DNA from: Monoraphidium neglectum
Taxonomy: Eukaryota; Chlorophyta; Chlorophyceae; Sphaeropleales; Selenastraceae
NCBI RefSeq assembly: GCF_000611645.1
Contig: NW_014013509.1
Coordinates: 1 to 41,292 of the forward strand
Direction of reading: 5' to 3'
DNA length: 41,292 nt
Shown: one piece after another, positions 11,601 to 21,739 of the stretch
How positions within the stretch are numbered: the stretch's first letter is position 1
Layout: each line of letters starts with the position of its first letter
Made by a program: the position numbers and the translations under genes
The notes under the pieces: model-generated
The model's database searches: none
Told to the model about the DNA's origin: nothing
What the model saw: only the letters and a program-made list of their open reading frames with translations

Positions 11601-13332
11601 GCTGGGGGCAGGACGGCAAGGCCCAGGAGTGATCGGCTACTCACGACCTCCCCTTGTGCTCCATGCCCCCTGGGCAGAGATGCACCTGCGGGCGTCCCGC
11701 AGCAGCGCCTTGCAAGCATCTGATCCCTTGACCTCACTCTGTCAAGACGCGTGACCCGCCCAGTTGAAGGCAGCAACACCACACCCCAAGCACCCATGTG
11801 CGTGGCAACCCTTAAAACGCGGCAGGATGATAGGTGCACCGGTCACGCTCATCAAAGCAATCACAGCAAGACCCCATTCGGCGCCCCCTCCACGTATGGC
11901 CCCACCGATAATGGCTAGAAAAGTCCACAGCCCCACCCACGCCTCACCCCAGCCAATCACCATGTGTGTGATGTACTTGTGGCCCTTGATGGCGATCTTG
12001 AAGCCGGGGGGCGTCGAGTCGCGCCACTCACGAACTGCCTTGGCGGTGACGGTGCCGTAGCTGACGTGTCCATCGAGGTCAATTGTGTTTTTTTTGGGGG
12101 GGGAGAGGGAAATAAAGGAGCGCCACAGCAGGGGCGGCATGAATGGGCGATGTTTGTACAGTCTTCCCCCGCTACAGCGAACCCATCGGGGGTCGGCGGC
12201 GCGTTCGCTATAGCCGGCTTGTTCGCTATCGCGAAAAGTGAAATTGGGCAGCTGCTGTTATTGGGGGTAGCGGCGGCGTTCGCTGTAGGCCGGGTTTTCG
12301 CTATGGCGGGGTTCGCTGTAGCGGGGGAACACTGTACGGCTAAGGGAGTCGAGGCGGAGAGCGACTAAGCGTACGTACGCCCAGCGCGGTCGCCGAGTGC
12401 CAACTCGCAGCTGCCCACCACACGGTCGCCAGCCTCGCCCAGCCGCGGCGGCGGGCACACGGACAAGCAGGGGCGCCTGGCGGGTTGGGAGGCTCGTGCC
12501 TCCCCAGTGAGCCCCCTGGCCCGCATACGCCCACACAGCGCGTTGCAGCCGCACTCCGCCCGCTCACAATGTGCCGTTGACGTCAAGTGTGTTGAAAACC
12601 GATGCGTACCACTCCAGTTCACGCTTCTTGGGCAGCACGTCTTGTGGTGTGTTGTGCATATTTGGGAGGGTTGATTGAGGCGGTGGTTGCCAGCAGGAAC
12701 CAGGGGATCGAGTGTACTGGGGATTATTGGGTAAGTCATCATGACGGAGCAGAGCTTGCTTGTAATTTGGGTGCCATTTGTTGCCATGGCGCTTGCTATT
12801 TGTACTACTGCCACCAAAGCTGTGTCAGACAGCAGGTATGCGGCAACCCAGGAGCACACGGGTTCTGTCGCGTCACCACAGGACACAGGCAAGTCCTGCA
12901 CAAGTTGGTGGGTCAATGGCAGGAGTGCTGGATATCAAATGGTGGGCGGGATAGGAGTGCGAGGGAGCTTAGCTCGAGGCTGCTGCAGTGGAAGCATACC
13001 TGGGTAGAACGGGGCGTCATCCAGGCAGCCCTCTCCCCGCCAGTACACTGCAGGGCAGGTGGGCAGGCCGGCATGTTGTGGCAACCAGATTGTATGCACG
13101 CCGCGCGCCAACAACAGGGTTCACATGCACGGGCGTATATCGACAGCTACCGGCGGCTTGACCGCCTGCAACTTGGCTGTTGCCAGCCGCGGCCACCCCT
13201 GCCCACGATGCGTGTTCCCGGACAACATTTATCACCAGAGCAACACTCACTGTAGCCCTGCCAGCCCGAGACGCCGCAGTAGAGGCCGTTGCGAGCCGCC
13301 GCCCAAGCCGCAGCCGAAAGCTCCGGCGCCAT
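8700..13332 (-). CDS. DUF72 (YecE-like) TIM-barrel protein, at least 12 exons
   Basis: DUF72 proteins are TIM-barrel proteins of unknown activity, best known from bacteria and archaea. Exons that join in phase: 13332-13251, 13047-13000, 12640-12568, 12060-11961, 11451-11403, 11061-10910, 10655-10539, 10224-10114, 9876-9815, 9565-9538, 9301-9211, and one from 8822. Family marks appear in order: GLYCGVSGWQ at the N-terminus; FYP; WYASVFNTLDVNGTFYGT across a junction; PPGFKIAIKGHKYITH; LGDKLGPILWQLDPKF; AFEPRHPS; EFYELLRLHNVA; ALVYVRLHG; and YVFFNNT near the C-terminus. The start ATG 13332 opens the exon carrying GVSGW. The frame from 8822 stays open past 8700, so the stop is not located and the 3' boundary is approximate. 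About 304 residues precede the last exon, close to the normal family size (roughly 240-300). Confidence 0.85.
12157..12336. mobile_element. 176-bp MITE with terminal inverted repeats and TA duplication
   Basis: The element runs 12159-12334. Its ends are inverted repeats of about 26 bases with one mismatch: the left end begins CAGTCTTCCCCCGCTACAGC, and the right end read on the other strand begins CAGTGTTCCCCCGCTACAGC; both go on to GAACCC. Each end is flanked by TA, a TA target-site duplication. The inside holds further degenerate copies of TTCGCTATAGC and no ORF. The CAGT start, TA duplication and small size fit a non-autonomous element of the Tc1/mariner/pogo group. It lies in the third intron of the DUF72 gene (12567-12061), which it leaves spliceable. 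Confidence 0.85.
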
Positions 13333-15006
13333 GACCAAATCGGACCCTCGTGCCCGCGCCGGCGAGACCGCCGTCAGGGCCTGTGAAGCCGCAGCACATT
13401 GCGGGCAAGTGGAGTAAGAGGTTATGAGTGTGGCAGAGTGGCGCGAGCATTGTGTGAAGTCCTGTTGTTCGGGAGCGCGGGGTGTGTGTGTGTGTCTCAG
13501 TGTCAGGCTGACTCCGTCAGCAAAGCGGCGCCCCCACTGCCACCATGGCGCGGCAGCGAGCGACCCAGGTTCGTGCAGGTGCATCAAACAACAGGAAAAT
13601 CGCGCCTTAGGCAACCCCCAATCGTGGTGATGATGGGATCTAGGAGTGCTCACGGAACCTTGTATACATGTCATAACAGTGCGCACGGGCAAGCATACGT
13701 GATACAAAAGCTTTCATGGTATAAGACGCACTACTGAAAAGGTCAGGTTGGCTCACCGACACAGCAGTCTCGAAGGTGCCCGAAGCCAGGCCGGTCAGCG
13801 GACGCGCGCAGCAGCGGAGCGCGAGCGGCGCCTACCAGCGACACAGCACGGCGCTCATGACATTGTCTCAGAGCTGTTTTCCAAGGGACCTTGTTACAGA
13901 TGAGATATATTCAGGCCGAATGGACAGCTATGCAACATCTACTGTGGCTCCATCGCGCTGGTAGTGTGCTGGGTGACGTCATCGGCCCCCTGGCACGCGC
14001 TTTCCGTGTTCACAACTCGTGAAGGGCGCTCGTTGGGGCACTGAACATGGTGTGCACAGTCATGCCACGCTGCCGCGAAATCTGCTGCACATGTGATCAC
14101 AGCCGCTGCCAAGGTGATCGTCAACCCCGGCACCGCAAGCCGCGTGTTTACAAGGAGATTGCTGCCATGCCCAGGGCAAGCGTGCCTTGCTTTCAAGTCT
14201 GCTAAGGTGAGGTCCCTGGTGCGCATGGGCGCACAGCGAGGCAGCGGAAAGGGGTTCGCGGGGGGACCATCTCTGCATTAGGGGAAATCCGGGCTCAGAG
14301 CGGCAGCATGCATGTGCTCTGGGGGGCAAAAAGCACCCCTGTCGACCACAAACGGTGGCGGGAAAGGCGGCAAGCAGTGTCTGCGCGATGCAAGGGACAC
14401 GACCACGGATCAATTTTTCCATTAGCTAGTCTTGGATCGTGCAGGTGCAAACGGTTGAATTCGCAGCCATGACAATAGCAGATTCCATTGCTTGTTTGTC
14501 GGCCATGATTATCTCCAAGCAATAGTGTGCTGTGGGAATTGGGCGGAGTGATGAGTGGCAACACGCGGTCAAACGCCTTGCGCTGCTGCCTCCTGCGCAA
14601 TTTTGTAAGTGAACACACATGCGCATGGCCACGCCCACGCACCCAGCCATCGCTGCTACCGCATGATTCGCGCCTGAATTGAAGCACCTGTGCTAAATTG
14701 AGGCCTCTGGCCCAGGGTCGCCTTCGCTTGACCACCCCACAGCAGAGAGAGTCACATCAGACGAGAACAGATCAGATCAGGAGTACCATGCTTTGCAGAT
14801 CCACATCGCGTGCTTCAGCCGTGCGGAACCGCCATAGAGGTTGTCAGTGGAAGGTGATTTTCGGGCGCGCCCGTGCACTGCGCTCCACTACCAGCCAGGA
14901 GCTCAAGGAATTTCCAGGCAATGAGCCATGGGTGCAGCCCCACCGAACTGGCGGCCTCCGCCGCAGCCGCGGCTGCACAACATGTGCAGGCGCATCGAGC
15001 GCCACC
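13333..15006. other. Intergenic region, DUF72 gene / first tandem gene
   Basis: About 1.7 kb between two minus-strand genes. It should hold the DUF72 promoter and the 3' UTR of the 15007-17248 gene. Short ORFs occur on both strands but none shows a family motif or a consistent splice pattern. No clear TATA box was found near 13332. Confidence 0.4.
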
Positions 15007-17248
15007 TCATCCGACGACCACAAATGTCCCGTCCCCACGGGGCTGCAGCACGGTGCCGGCAGGAAGCCCGACAGTCGGCGCGGCGCCGGCGGCTGCGGCG
15101 GGCGCCGCGGCGCCCGCGGCCACCACGGGCGCCGCGCCGCTTGGTGCCGCGACGGGCGGGCCCACTCGCAGTAGGTCCAGGACCGTGCAGCTGACAGGCC
15201 GCGGGTCCGGAGCGCCCCAAGCCCTGAAGATGTTGAGGCAAAGGGAAGAGCGGCTGGGTGCAGCATGCACACTGGTGCAGAGTTTTGCAAGGGTGTCAAG
15301 GACTTGCACGAACGCATGCGCGCGTACACACACATGCACACATGCGCACATATACAAACACACAATACACGCAATACATGCAAGCACGCGCACACACACA
15401 CACACACACGCACACGCACACACACGCACACACACACATCCACATCCACATCCACATCCACACACACATTCATGCATGCACAGAAGCACAATCATGAGCC
15501 CCACCCCAGACCCAAAGCCACCAAAAGACACTCAATCCCTCTCACCTGAGCACGTCCTGCGAGGGATAAAGCCGCTTTGCGCTGTTGCGCGAGTCATACC
15601 TCCAAAGCCCAGGGCACCGAGGCGAGTCGCCAACCAGGGTCGCACCATCCGCCACCGGCGTCGCACCGGGCTTCATCACTGCCGCCGCTGTCGCTGCCGG
15701 TGCTGCCATCGCCGCCGGCTGCTGCTGCCGCCGCTGCCGCTGCCGCTGCCGTCCTGTGGCCGGGGCCGTCGTCGCCGTCGGCGTCGCGGCCCGCGTCGCT
15801 GCCGGCGTCGCCGCGGGCGCGGCACCACGCTTGACCGCCGCGGCAGCTGCTGGCTTCGCCGGAGCAGGCGAGGGCGAGGCAGCCGGCGACGGCGACGGGG
15901 ACGGCTTGGGGCTGGGGGCAATTTCCTGGGTTCCTGGGCGGATGGGCGCTACGCGTGGGAAGCTGCTGGGCGGGATGCCTCCCGACAAGGAATTCGGCGC
16001 CGCAGTCGTGGCCGGCAGCGCCGGCAATGGCGCAGGTGCTGTGGGCTTGGGAGCCGACGCGACGGGCGGCGGGGCCGGCGCAGGCGCTGGCCCCGGCACG
16101 GGCGAGGCGGCGGGCACCGGCGCCGGCGCAGGTGCCGGCGTGGCGCCTGGCGGTGGCGGCGGTGAGGCCGGCGGCGGGGGCGGCGGCGGGGGTTTGGGGG
16201 ATGCGCCGGGGACCGGCGAGATTGGGACGAGGCCCGGCACTGGGGCCGGCGTCGGCGGAACGGACGTATTTGCCGGCGGCACGGACGTATTCGCCGGCGG
16301 CGGCGGCGGCGGCGGCGGTGGCGGCGGCGCAGCGGCCGCGGGGGCGCCTGCAAAGGTTGGGCCGTCGAGCCAGGGCGCGGGGCCGGCGACCAGCTTCAGA
16401 TTTGGGTGGCATCAGAGCATTCAGGAAGCAAAGACTTGCTTCATGCAAAGCGCTCCAAGTGGTTGCGCAATGCACAGCCAGGTGGTGCAGTCACAAGCAT
16501 GCAGGGGTGCTCAAGAGCGATCAAAGCTGCTGCCCCAACTGTCCCCGGCCCGCCCACCGGGTGCTGGCGACGCGGCCGGCGGCGGGGGTGGTGGCGGCGG
16601 CCGCGGCGGGGTCGGCGGCGGCGACTGCGCCGCGATCTGGCGCAGCGCCCTCGTGCTCGCTGCGCCGGCGGACGCGCTGCCGCTCAGCGCCGCGGGGCGG
16701 CCGCTCGACAGGCTGCCGGTGTTTGGCCATGCCGCTCCGTCCGCTTGTGCCGCCGCTGCACATGAGGGAGTGCGTGTCGGCAGGGTGACACCTCTGAATG
16801 ATACGTCAAGGTCCCCTGAACCCTCCGCAAATTTCTGCCAGGTGCAAGCTGCGTGCCTCGGCGCTCAGCAAGGCCCATGAGTGCCCCTCTGCAAGCGGCA
16901 TGATGGCATCTCCATCGACCCACGCCACGGTATCGTGGCAGCCTCTTTGGCCCCCACCCGCCCACGCCCACATCCCCCAATCAACGCCAGGCTGGTGGCC
17001 CGATTGCATTTTTGTGGTCGCGGGCGGCGTCAATCCGCATGCGCCGGGGTGCTCATTGTGCCAGACGCAGCGAGGGCGGCGCTCGCCCCAGTGCAGGCGC
17101 ATGTTGGCACTTGGAGCCCAGTGTGCCGTTGCGCACCTCCTGCAAAGGCAATAGACGCCACGAAAACTATTGCTGCCAACATCCTGGTACCGCAGGTCGC
17201 GTTCACGCCCGAAGAAACGAACGCGGCTGCCATCTCGTTCATTATCAT
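15007..17248 (-). CDS. Secreted Pro/Ala-rich protein with a novel C-terminal module (tandem copy A)
   Basis: Function unknown. Exons 17248-17137, 16848-16792, 16755-16558, 16347-15546 and 15223-15007 join in phase to 461 residues; starting at ATG 17182 instead gives 439. The N-terminus is a signal peptide (MLAAIVFVASIAFAGG). A short unique part (TWQKFAEGSGDLDVSFRG) and a Ser/Ala/Pro region follow, then about 200 residues of Pro/Ala/Gly low complexity with poly-Pro runs, like algal wall or extracellular matrix linkers. The non-repetitive end carries GATLVGD, CPGLWRYD, LYPSQD, an intron, then WGAPDPRPVSC and VLDLLRVG. The same module closes the neighbouring gene at 18597-20806, with the intron at the same codon and phase. 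The pherophorin layout is similar in outline (domain, Pro-rich rod, domain), but I see no pherophorin motif. Exons 2 and 3 are less certain than exons 1, 4 and 5. Confidence 0.68.
15384..15439 (+). repeat. (CA)n tract, 56 bp alternating, last intron of tandem copy A
   Basis: An unbroken alternating purine-pyrimidine run, mostly CA, followed by several copies of ACATCC. On the coding strand it reads (TG)n. Confidence 0.9.
16260..16301 (-). repeat. 21-bp tandem duplication inside the Pro-rich rod
   Basis: Two adjacent 21-base units differ at one base (16260-16280 and 16281-16301). On the minus strand they encode PPANTSV twice. The NTS is a possible N-glycosylation sequon, so the duplication adds one. 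Confidence 0.85.
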
Positions 17249-18596
17249 GGGTTCATGGTGACGGGTGATTCGCTGTGTACAACAGCGCCGTGGATATCAT
17301 TCTCCCCCTACTGCCAAGGCGTTCAGCCTTGGCCGCTGCAGCGAGCGCAATGGCAGGTGCCCTCCGGTGCCGCCGACGCCGTGAAAGTGACGCACGTTAT
17401 CAAACAACCCACAACGCTGGTCCCAGAGATACGGATGCTGATTAGAATTATCTCATAGCACATAGCTTACTGTAGACGCATAGCCCGCATGGTTCGAGCC
17501 CTGCAGTCCCAGCGCGCAAGGGTGTGTGCTGTGTGGCTCAGTGACTGGCAAGTCCTGGCAACGCACCTCTTTGCCGCACCCGCACGGCACGCGCTGATCC
17601 GTTCCAGCGTAACTTTGAAGTTGTAGCCTATGTCACATCTCCAGTGCCGCGCCTCATGTGTTACCATACGCACTGAAGCCGTGATGAAAAGCTCGCGTGC
17701 GCAGCTGCAGCAGCGGCAGCCGCGCAGCACCAGCTGTACGGCATGCCGGATGGGGCATTCAACAGGGCACAGACAAGCACATTGCACAGCCGCGGGGGAC
17801 AAAGACCATGTCACAGGGCAAGGCTATGGTGCACCAGGGCAAGGAGGTTGGGCGGGAGGGGGGCCCCATGCCAGGGCAGCGGCGGGGCCAAGCAGGGGGC
17901 GCAGCACACGTCACAAAGCCACAAAGAGGCGTTCCAAGGGGCAAGCTGCGGCTCGCGTGACGCTAGAGCCGCGGCAGCGGCGGCATTGGGTCTTGAGTTT
18001 CAAGAAGGAATGCTGTCATCTCAAAGCAGTAGGCGCCGCGAGATGAGTAGATTTAGTAAGAGTAGGAGATCTAGGAATTACGCCGAGTCAGGCCTGCGCG
18101 GCGCTGTCGGTTGGCGCACAGGCAAACTGTGGCCGCACGCCGCGCCGAGCGCCTGGCGAACGGGTGCCCTTGTTTAAGGTCGGTGCAGGCCCAGTGTCCC
18201 CGTGCAGCCAAGGATTGGTGTATGGGAACTCCGTAAGCCACAGCATTGGCGCACACAGCACACGTGCCCCAACCAGTACACGCTTCGCTTGAGGCGAGCG
18301 TTGGCTGCGTGTGATGTCAACCCTCAGGGCGCCTCCCCATGGCGCTCGTAAAAAAACGCCATGCCTCAATTAATGCGCGCGCCCGTGCTGCCTGCAGGTC
18401 GCAACAGGCCGCAATCAATGGCCCGAAACACAGGCGCGAATCGACATTCTGATATCACGTACCCAACAGATGCCACACCTGCTCGCAGTAAAGGTAACAA
18501 AAGTCGCTACGCCGTCGCGCGCCTGCGCCTGGGCTGCCGCAAGAGCACGGTGCCACTCAGGCGAGGGCCCCCAACAGGCAGCCCCCAGTGCCCGGC
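17249..18596. other. Intergenic region between the two tandem genes
   Basis: About 1.35 kb, both flanking genes on the minus strand. It should contain the promoter of copy A and the 3' UTR of copy B. No family-supported ORF, TATA box or RNA gene is visible. Confidence 0.4.
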
Positions 18597-20806
18597 TCAG
18601 CTGCCCTCATGTAGCATCCTCCTGGTGTGCCGCCTCCGCCGCCTCCGCCGCCGCTGCCGCCGCCGCCTTTGCCCAGCGGCCGGCGGCTGCGCCGCCGCCG
18701 CGGCGGGCGCGGCTGGGTCTTTTACGAGAGGCAGCAGCGCAGACTTCAGAGCGGCTGCCGGGTCCGCCGCAACCTGGGCCGGCGCCAAGGGCGCCGCTGC
18801 CGCGGCGGCGGGGTCTAGATAATTGAGGGGCTCGCCAGTCGCGAGCAGGGACAGCACGTTGCAGCTGACAACTTTGGGCTCTGGTGCGCCCCAGGACCTG
18901 CGCCGTGGCAATGGGTGGGGGGTCGGGTGACTGTTGGTGGGATCGGCGCAAGCATTTTGGTAGTGGATGCCATGAGACCATGAGAAAAGGGTGGAAGCAT
19001 GCGCAGTTTATATAATCAACGTTTGCCTGCGCGCCCCATGGGATGCGCTGCATGAGGGCCCCGAGGGAGAAGCCCAAAAACCACGCCGTCAGGGCATGAC
19101 AAGCCGTCGCCGGTGGTGCTGCGCCACGTGCTGCGCGCTCCATTCCGCAGAGCGTTTGACAGCCTGCCACCTTCCCTCCCCCTCGAACGCACGCTCACAC
19201 ATACACACACAGCACAAAACAAATACACACACATACACAGATACATACATACACACCTCAGGATGTCTTGCGAGGGGTACAGCTGTTTGACGCCACGCAC
19301 TGCGTCATACCGCCACAGCCCCGGGCAGACTGGCGCGTCTCCCACGAGCGTCGCGCCGTTGGGCACAGGTATGGCGCCGCTGATCAGGGCCGCAGTCGGC
19401 GCGGCCGGCGCGATGGGCCCGCCGACTCCTGGCGCGGGGCTCCTGCGCCGCCTGCGGGCCGCCGCTGTGCTGTTCCTGGCCACCCTCGGCCTGCGCTTGG
19501 GCTTCGGCGACGGCGACGGCGGGACGCCGCCGGCGGCGCCGGCGGCGGCCTGGCGGGCCAGCGTGGCCTCCAGCGTCGGCACCGGCCCGGCGGGCAGGAC
19601 GGGCGCGACGGGCGCGACGGGCGCGACGGGCGCGACGGGCGCCGGCTGCGGCAGCGGCGGCGGGTCGTCCTGGGGTGTTGGCAGCAGCGGCTCGCTGCTC
19701 GCCTTCACAAAATCAGACGACGGCGAGCGGGACGGCGGCGGCGGCTTCGTCGGCGCCACCAGCCCCGGCGGCAGCGGGGCCGGCGTGGTCGGCGCGACCG
19801 GCAGGATCGGGGGCGAGCCGGACGCGTTTGGGGGCGCAGGCACGCCCATCGCCAGGGGTGCGCCCTGCGGCGGCGGGGTCGCCGGCCGGGCGGCTGTGCC
19901 ATTCAAAGCTGCGTAGCCGGGTCTGACTGCAGGGTTGATCGCGGGGGAGGGACGGCGGAGGGGAGAGGGCAGCTCGTCAGGGATTGTCAGGAAGCGCGGC
20001 GAGCAACCGAACAGGCGTGAAGTTCGCGTGGGAACTCAAGCGCTGACATCAGCACGCCCACCCCAGCCGTCCGTGCCTGCTGCGGCCGACTCGAGTGCAA
20101 AAGCCGGACGCATTCACTCCCCTGTCCTTCCCCCTGCACACCTTCCATGGGAGGGCCGCTGGGTATATTGTTCTGGAGCTCATCGCACTTGAGCACGGTC
20201 GGGGTGGCGTGCGGCGCCCACGAGTCGTACACCGTCTGAGAGTCGTAACGCCTGCAGGGCGCGGCCGAACATGATTCGAATCAACTTGGCGCGGGGATCA
20301 GGCTGTGCGGGGACCCGTCGCTCGGACGGGCACAGGCAGCTGCTTCCGTGCCTGCCCTGCTCGAGCCGCTGCTGCTTTGCCAGTGATGCTGGCGAGGGGC
20401 CGCGCCTGCTCGCCCGCACCTCTTGACGCCGCCCATCCACCGCCACACGGCGTCGCATTGCTTCAGGTCGAGCGTGCAGCCGCACACCAGCTCTGTGCCC
20501 TCGGGGAAATCTGCGCGGCGTATGCGAGGGCGGGTGAGGGCGCTGTTTGTGGCGTGTGCAGCGGGGCCTTCCTCACAGCGTTCCCCCCTCGTGACCCCAG
20601 TGGAGCTGCGGAGGGGTACGCCCTGCTTGCGCTGCTTTGCTATGCCTGTATAACGGACAACAGAGATGGGTACTACCCTGCGAGAGCTGACGGGCTCATG
20701 TGTGGAGGCAGGTGACATGTTCACGGCTGGTTCGCGGTTGCCGCGCACCTGGCGCCGCATGCGCCACGGCCGCCGCAAGCAGCAGCCAAAGATGCCAGGC
20801 ACGCAT
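18597..20806 (-). CDS. Secreted Pro/Ala-rich protein with a novel C-terminal module (tandem copy B)
   Basis: Function unknown; paralogue of the gene at 15007-17248. Exons 20806-20749, 20510-20420, 20251-20142, 19926-19257 and 18897-18597 join in phase to 409 residues. Residues 1-19 are a compact signal peptide (MRAWHLWLLLAAAVAHAAP). A Cys-bearing N-terminal part follows (ELVCGCTLDLKQCDAVWRW, then TVYDSWAPHATPTVLKCDEL), with at least four Cys that could form disulfides. Next is a long Pro/Ala/Val linker with an APV repeat, a basic patch (RRRRR), and the shared module: GATLVGDAPVCPGLWRYD, LYPSQDILR, intron, WGAPEPKVVSCNVLSLLATG. The end is Ala-rich with an Arg-rich tail. Copy A lacks the Cys-rich N-terminal part. 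By hand count 39 of 57 module positions are identical to copy A. A TATA box lies about 93 bases upstream of the ATG. Confidence 0.72.
19202..19256 (+). repeat. CA/ACAT-rich tract at the splice donor, tandem copy B intron 4
   Basis: Imperfect CA and ACAT repeats. On the coding strand the tract starts at the donor itself, as GTGTGTATGTATGTAT. Confidence 0.8.
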
Positions 20807-20898
20807 CTGCGATAACCTGGGGAAATTATGAGGAGTTCTGTGTAGTATACGCGAGAGCTTCACTGTGGCATGCGTGTGGCCAGCTGCTGCCAACGACA

Positions 20899-20906
20899 CT
20901 TTTATA
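20899..20906 (-). promoter_or_regulatory. TATA box of tandem copy B
   Basis: The minus strand reads TATAAAAG, a canonical TATA box, 93-100 bases upstream of ATG 20806. Position and match both fit a core promoter. Confidence 0.55.
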
Positions 20907-21634
20907 ACATATTCACCCTCGATTCACCTTTCCTTGACGCCGTCGAGCCGGGTAGACAGCGACCAACGCTGTGACCGCGCGCTGGCCGGACCTCTCCCAG
21001 TTTTGTGTAGAAACGGGTGCGCGGCCCGTGAAAAGAAGGCAAAGTGCTTTATAACGTGTTATCGTGCCATTTGACCGCCAAGGGGTCACGCCGACAGCCC
21101 GCGTGCGTGGCTCCGCATCGTCGATGATTGATGGGGGACTCTACGGAGAGGCTGGGTACAAGTCAAATGTTGGCGCAGCACATGTCACATCAATAGAGGA
21201 AGGCCAGCTTGCAGTTTGCACTGCGGCCTCGTGCCTCGCGTGCGCCTGTGCAAGCAGCTGCTTTGCTTCGGTGCCGACAGCCTGCAGGCACTAGTGTGCC
21301 CTGTGCCGGCCACCTGTTTTGGGTACCCGTCGGGGCTCTGCTGCCCATGTGTGCCCATGACTCCCGCATTAATGCATACAAATGGGATCGTGCTCATGCG
21401 GTATTCATTGCGATGAGGCAGGCGGCTGTTGGTGTTCCCGTTGACAGCTGCTCTCACGCTCTGCCAAACAGATTGCTGAGGGAGTGGCCCAACTTCCCCA
21501 GACCACCGAGACCTTGTCGCAAGACCTGCTGCAGAGCATGGTCTTTGCATGACGTGGTGTGTGTCGCTGCGCCCCAATCACCACTGCGATGCGTATCGCG
21601 GGACTCGGCAGTCGAGGCTACCGCATGTGATCAA

Positions 21635-21639
21635 TTACA
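21635..21639 (-). terminator. TGTAA poly(A) signal of the SPRING-like gene
   Basis: TGTAA on the minus strand about 100 bases after the stop codon at 21740. TGTAA is the usual polyadenylation signal of chlorophyte green algae. Confidence 0.5.
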
Positions 21640-21739
21640 CCCCAACCTGACTATTGTCCAACGTAACAAGTGGATGTTTGCCGTGCATGCCTGTTCATTG
21701 ATGAAGCGATGCCACCCGTCACTAAATCAATTCAGCTTG

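Larger units (their letters stand above)
20807..21739. other. Intergenic region, tandem copy B / SPRING-like gene
   Basis: About 930 bases between two minus-strand genes: promoter of copy B on the left and 3' UTR of the SPRING-like gene on the right. Apart from the TATA box and the TGTAA motif nothing else stands out. Confidence 0.45.

Noticed and set aside
14788..14840. Plus-strand start with a transit-peptide-like beginning (MLCRSTSRASAVRNRHRG)
   Set aside because: No downstream plus-strand exon continues it and the following sequence is the 3' part of a minus-strand gene.
15585..16880. 431-codon plus-strand frame, Gly/Ala-rich
   Set aside because: It is the antisense of the Pro/Ala rod of tandem copy A. 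The minus strand has the signal peptide, matching intron phases and a paralogue.
17480..17515. Possible tRNA T-arm (GGTTCGAGCC)
   Set aside because: The flanking bases do not pair into a T stem and no A box or acceptor stem is found at the right distance.
19113..19916. 267-codon plus-strand frame with GATGATGATG repeats
   Set aside because: Antisense of the tandem copy B rod; it runs through that gene's introns and has no independent support.
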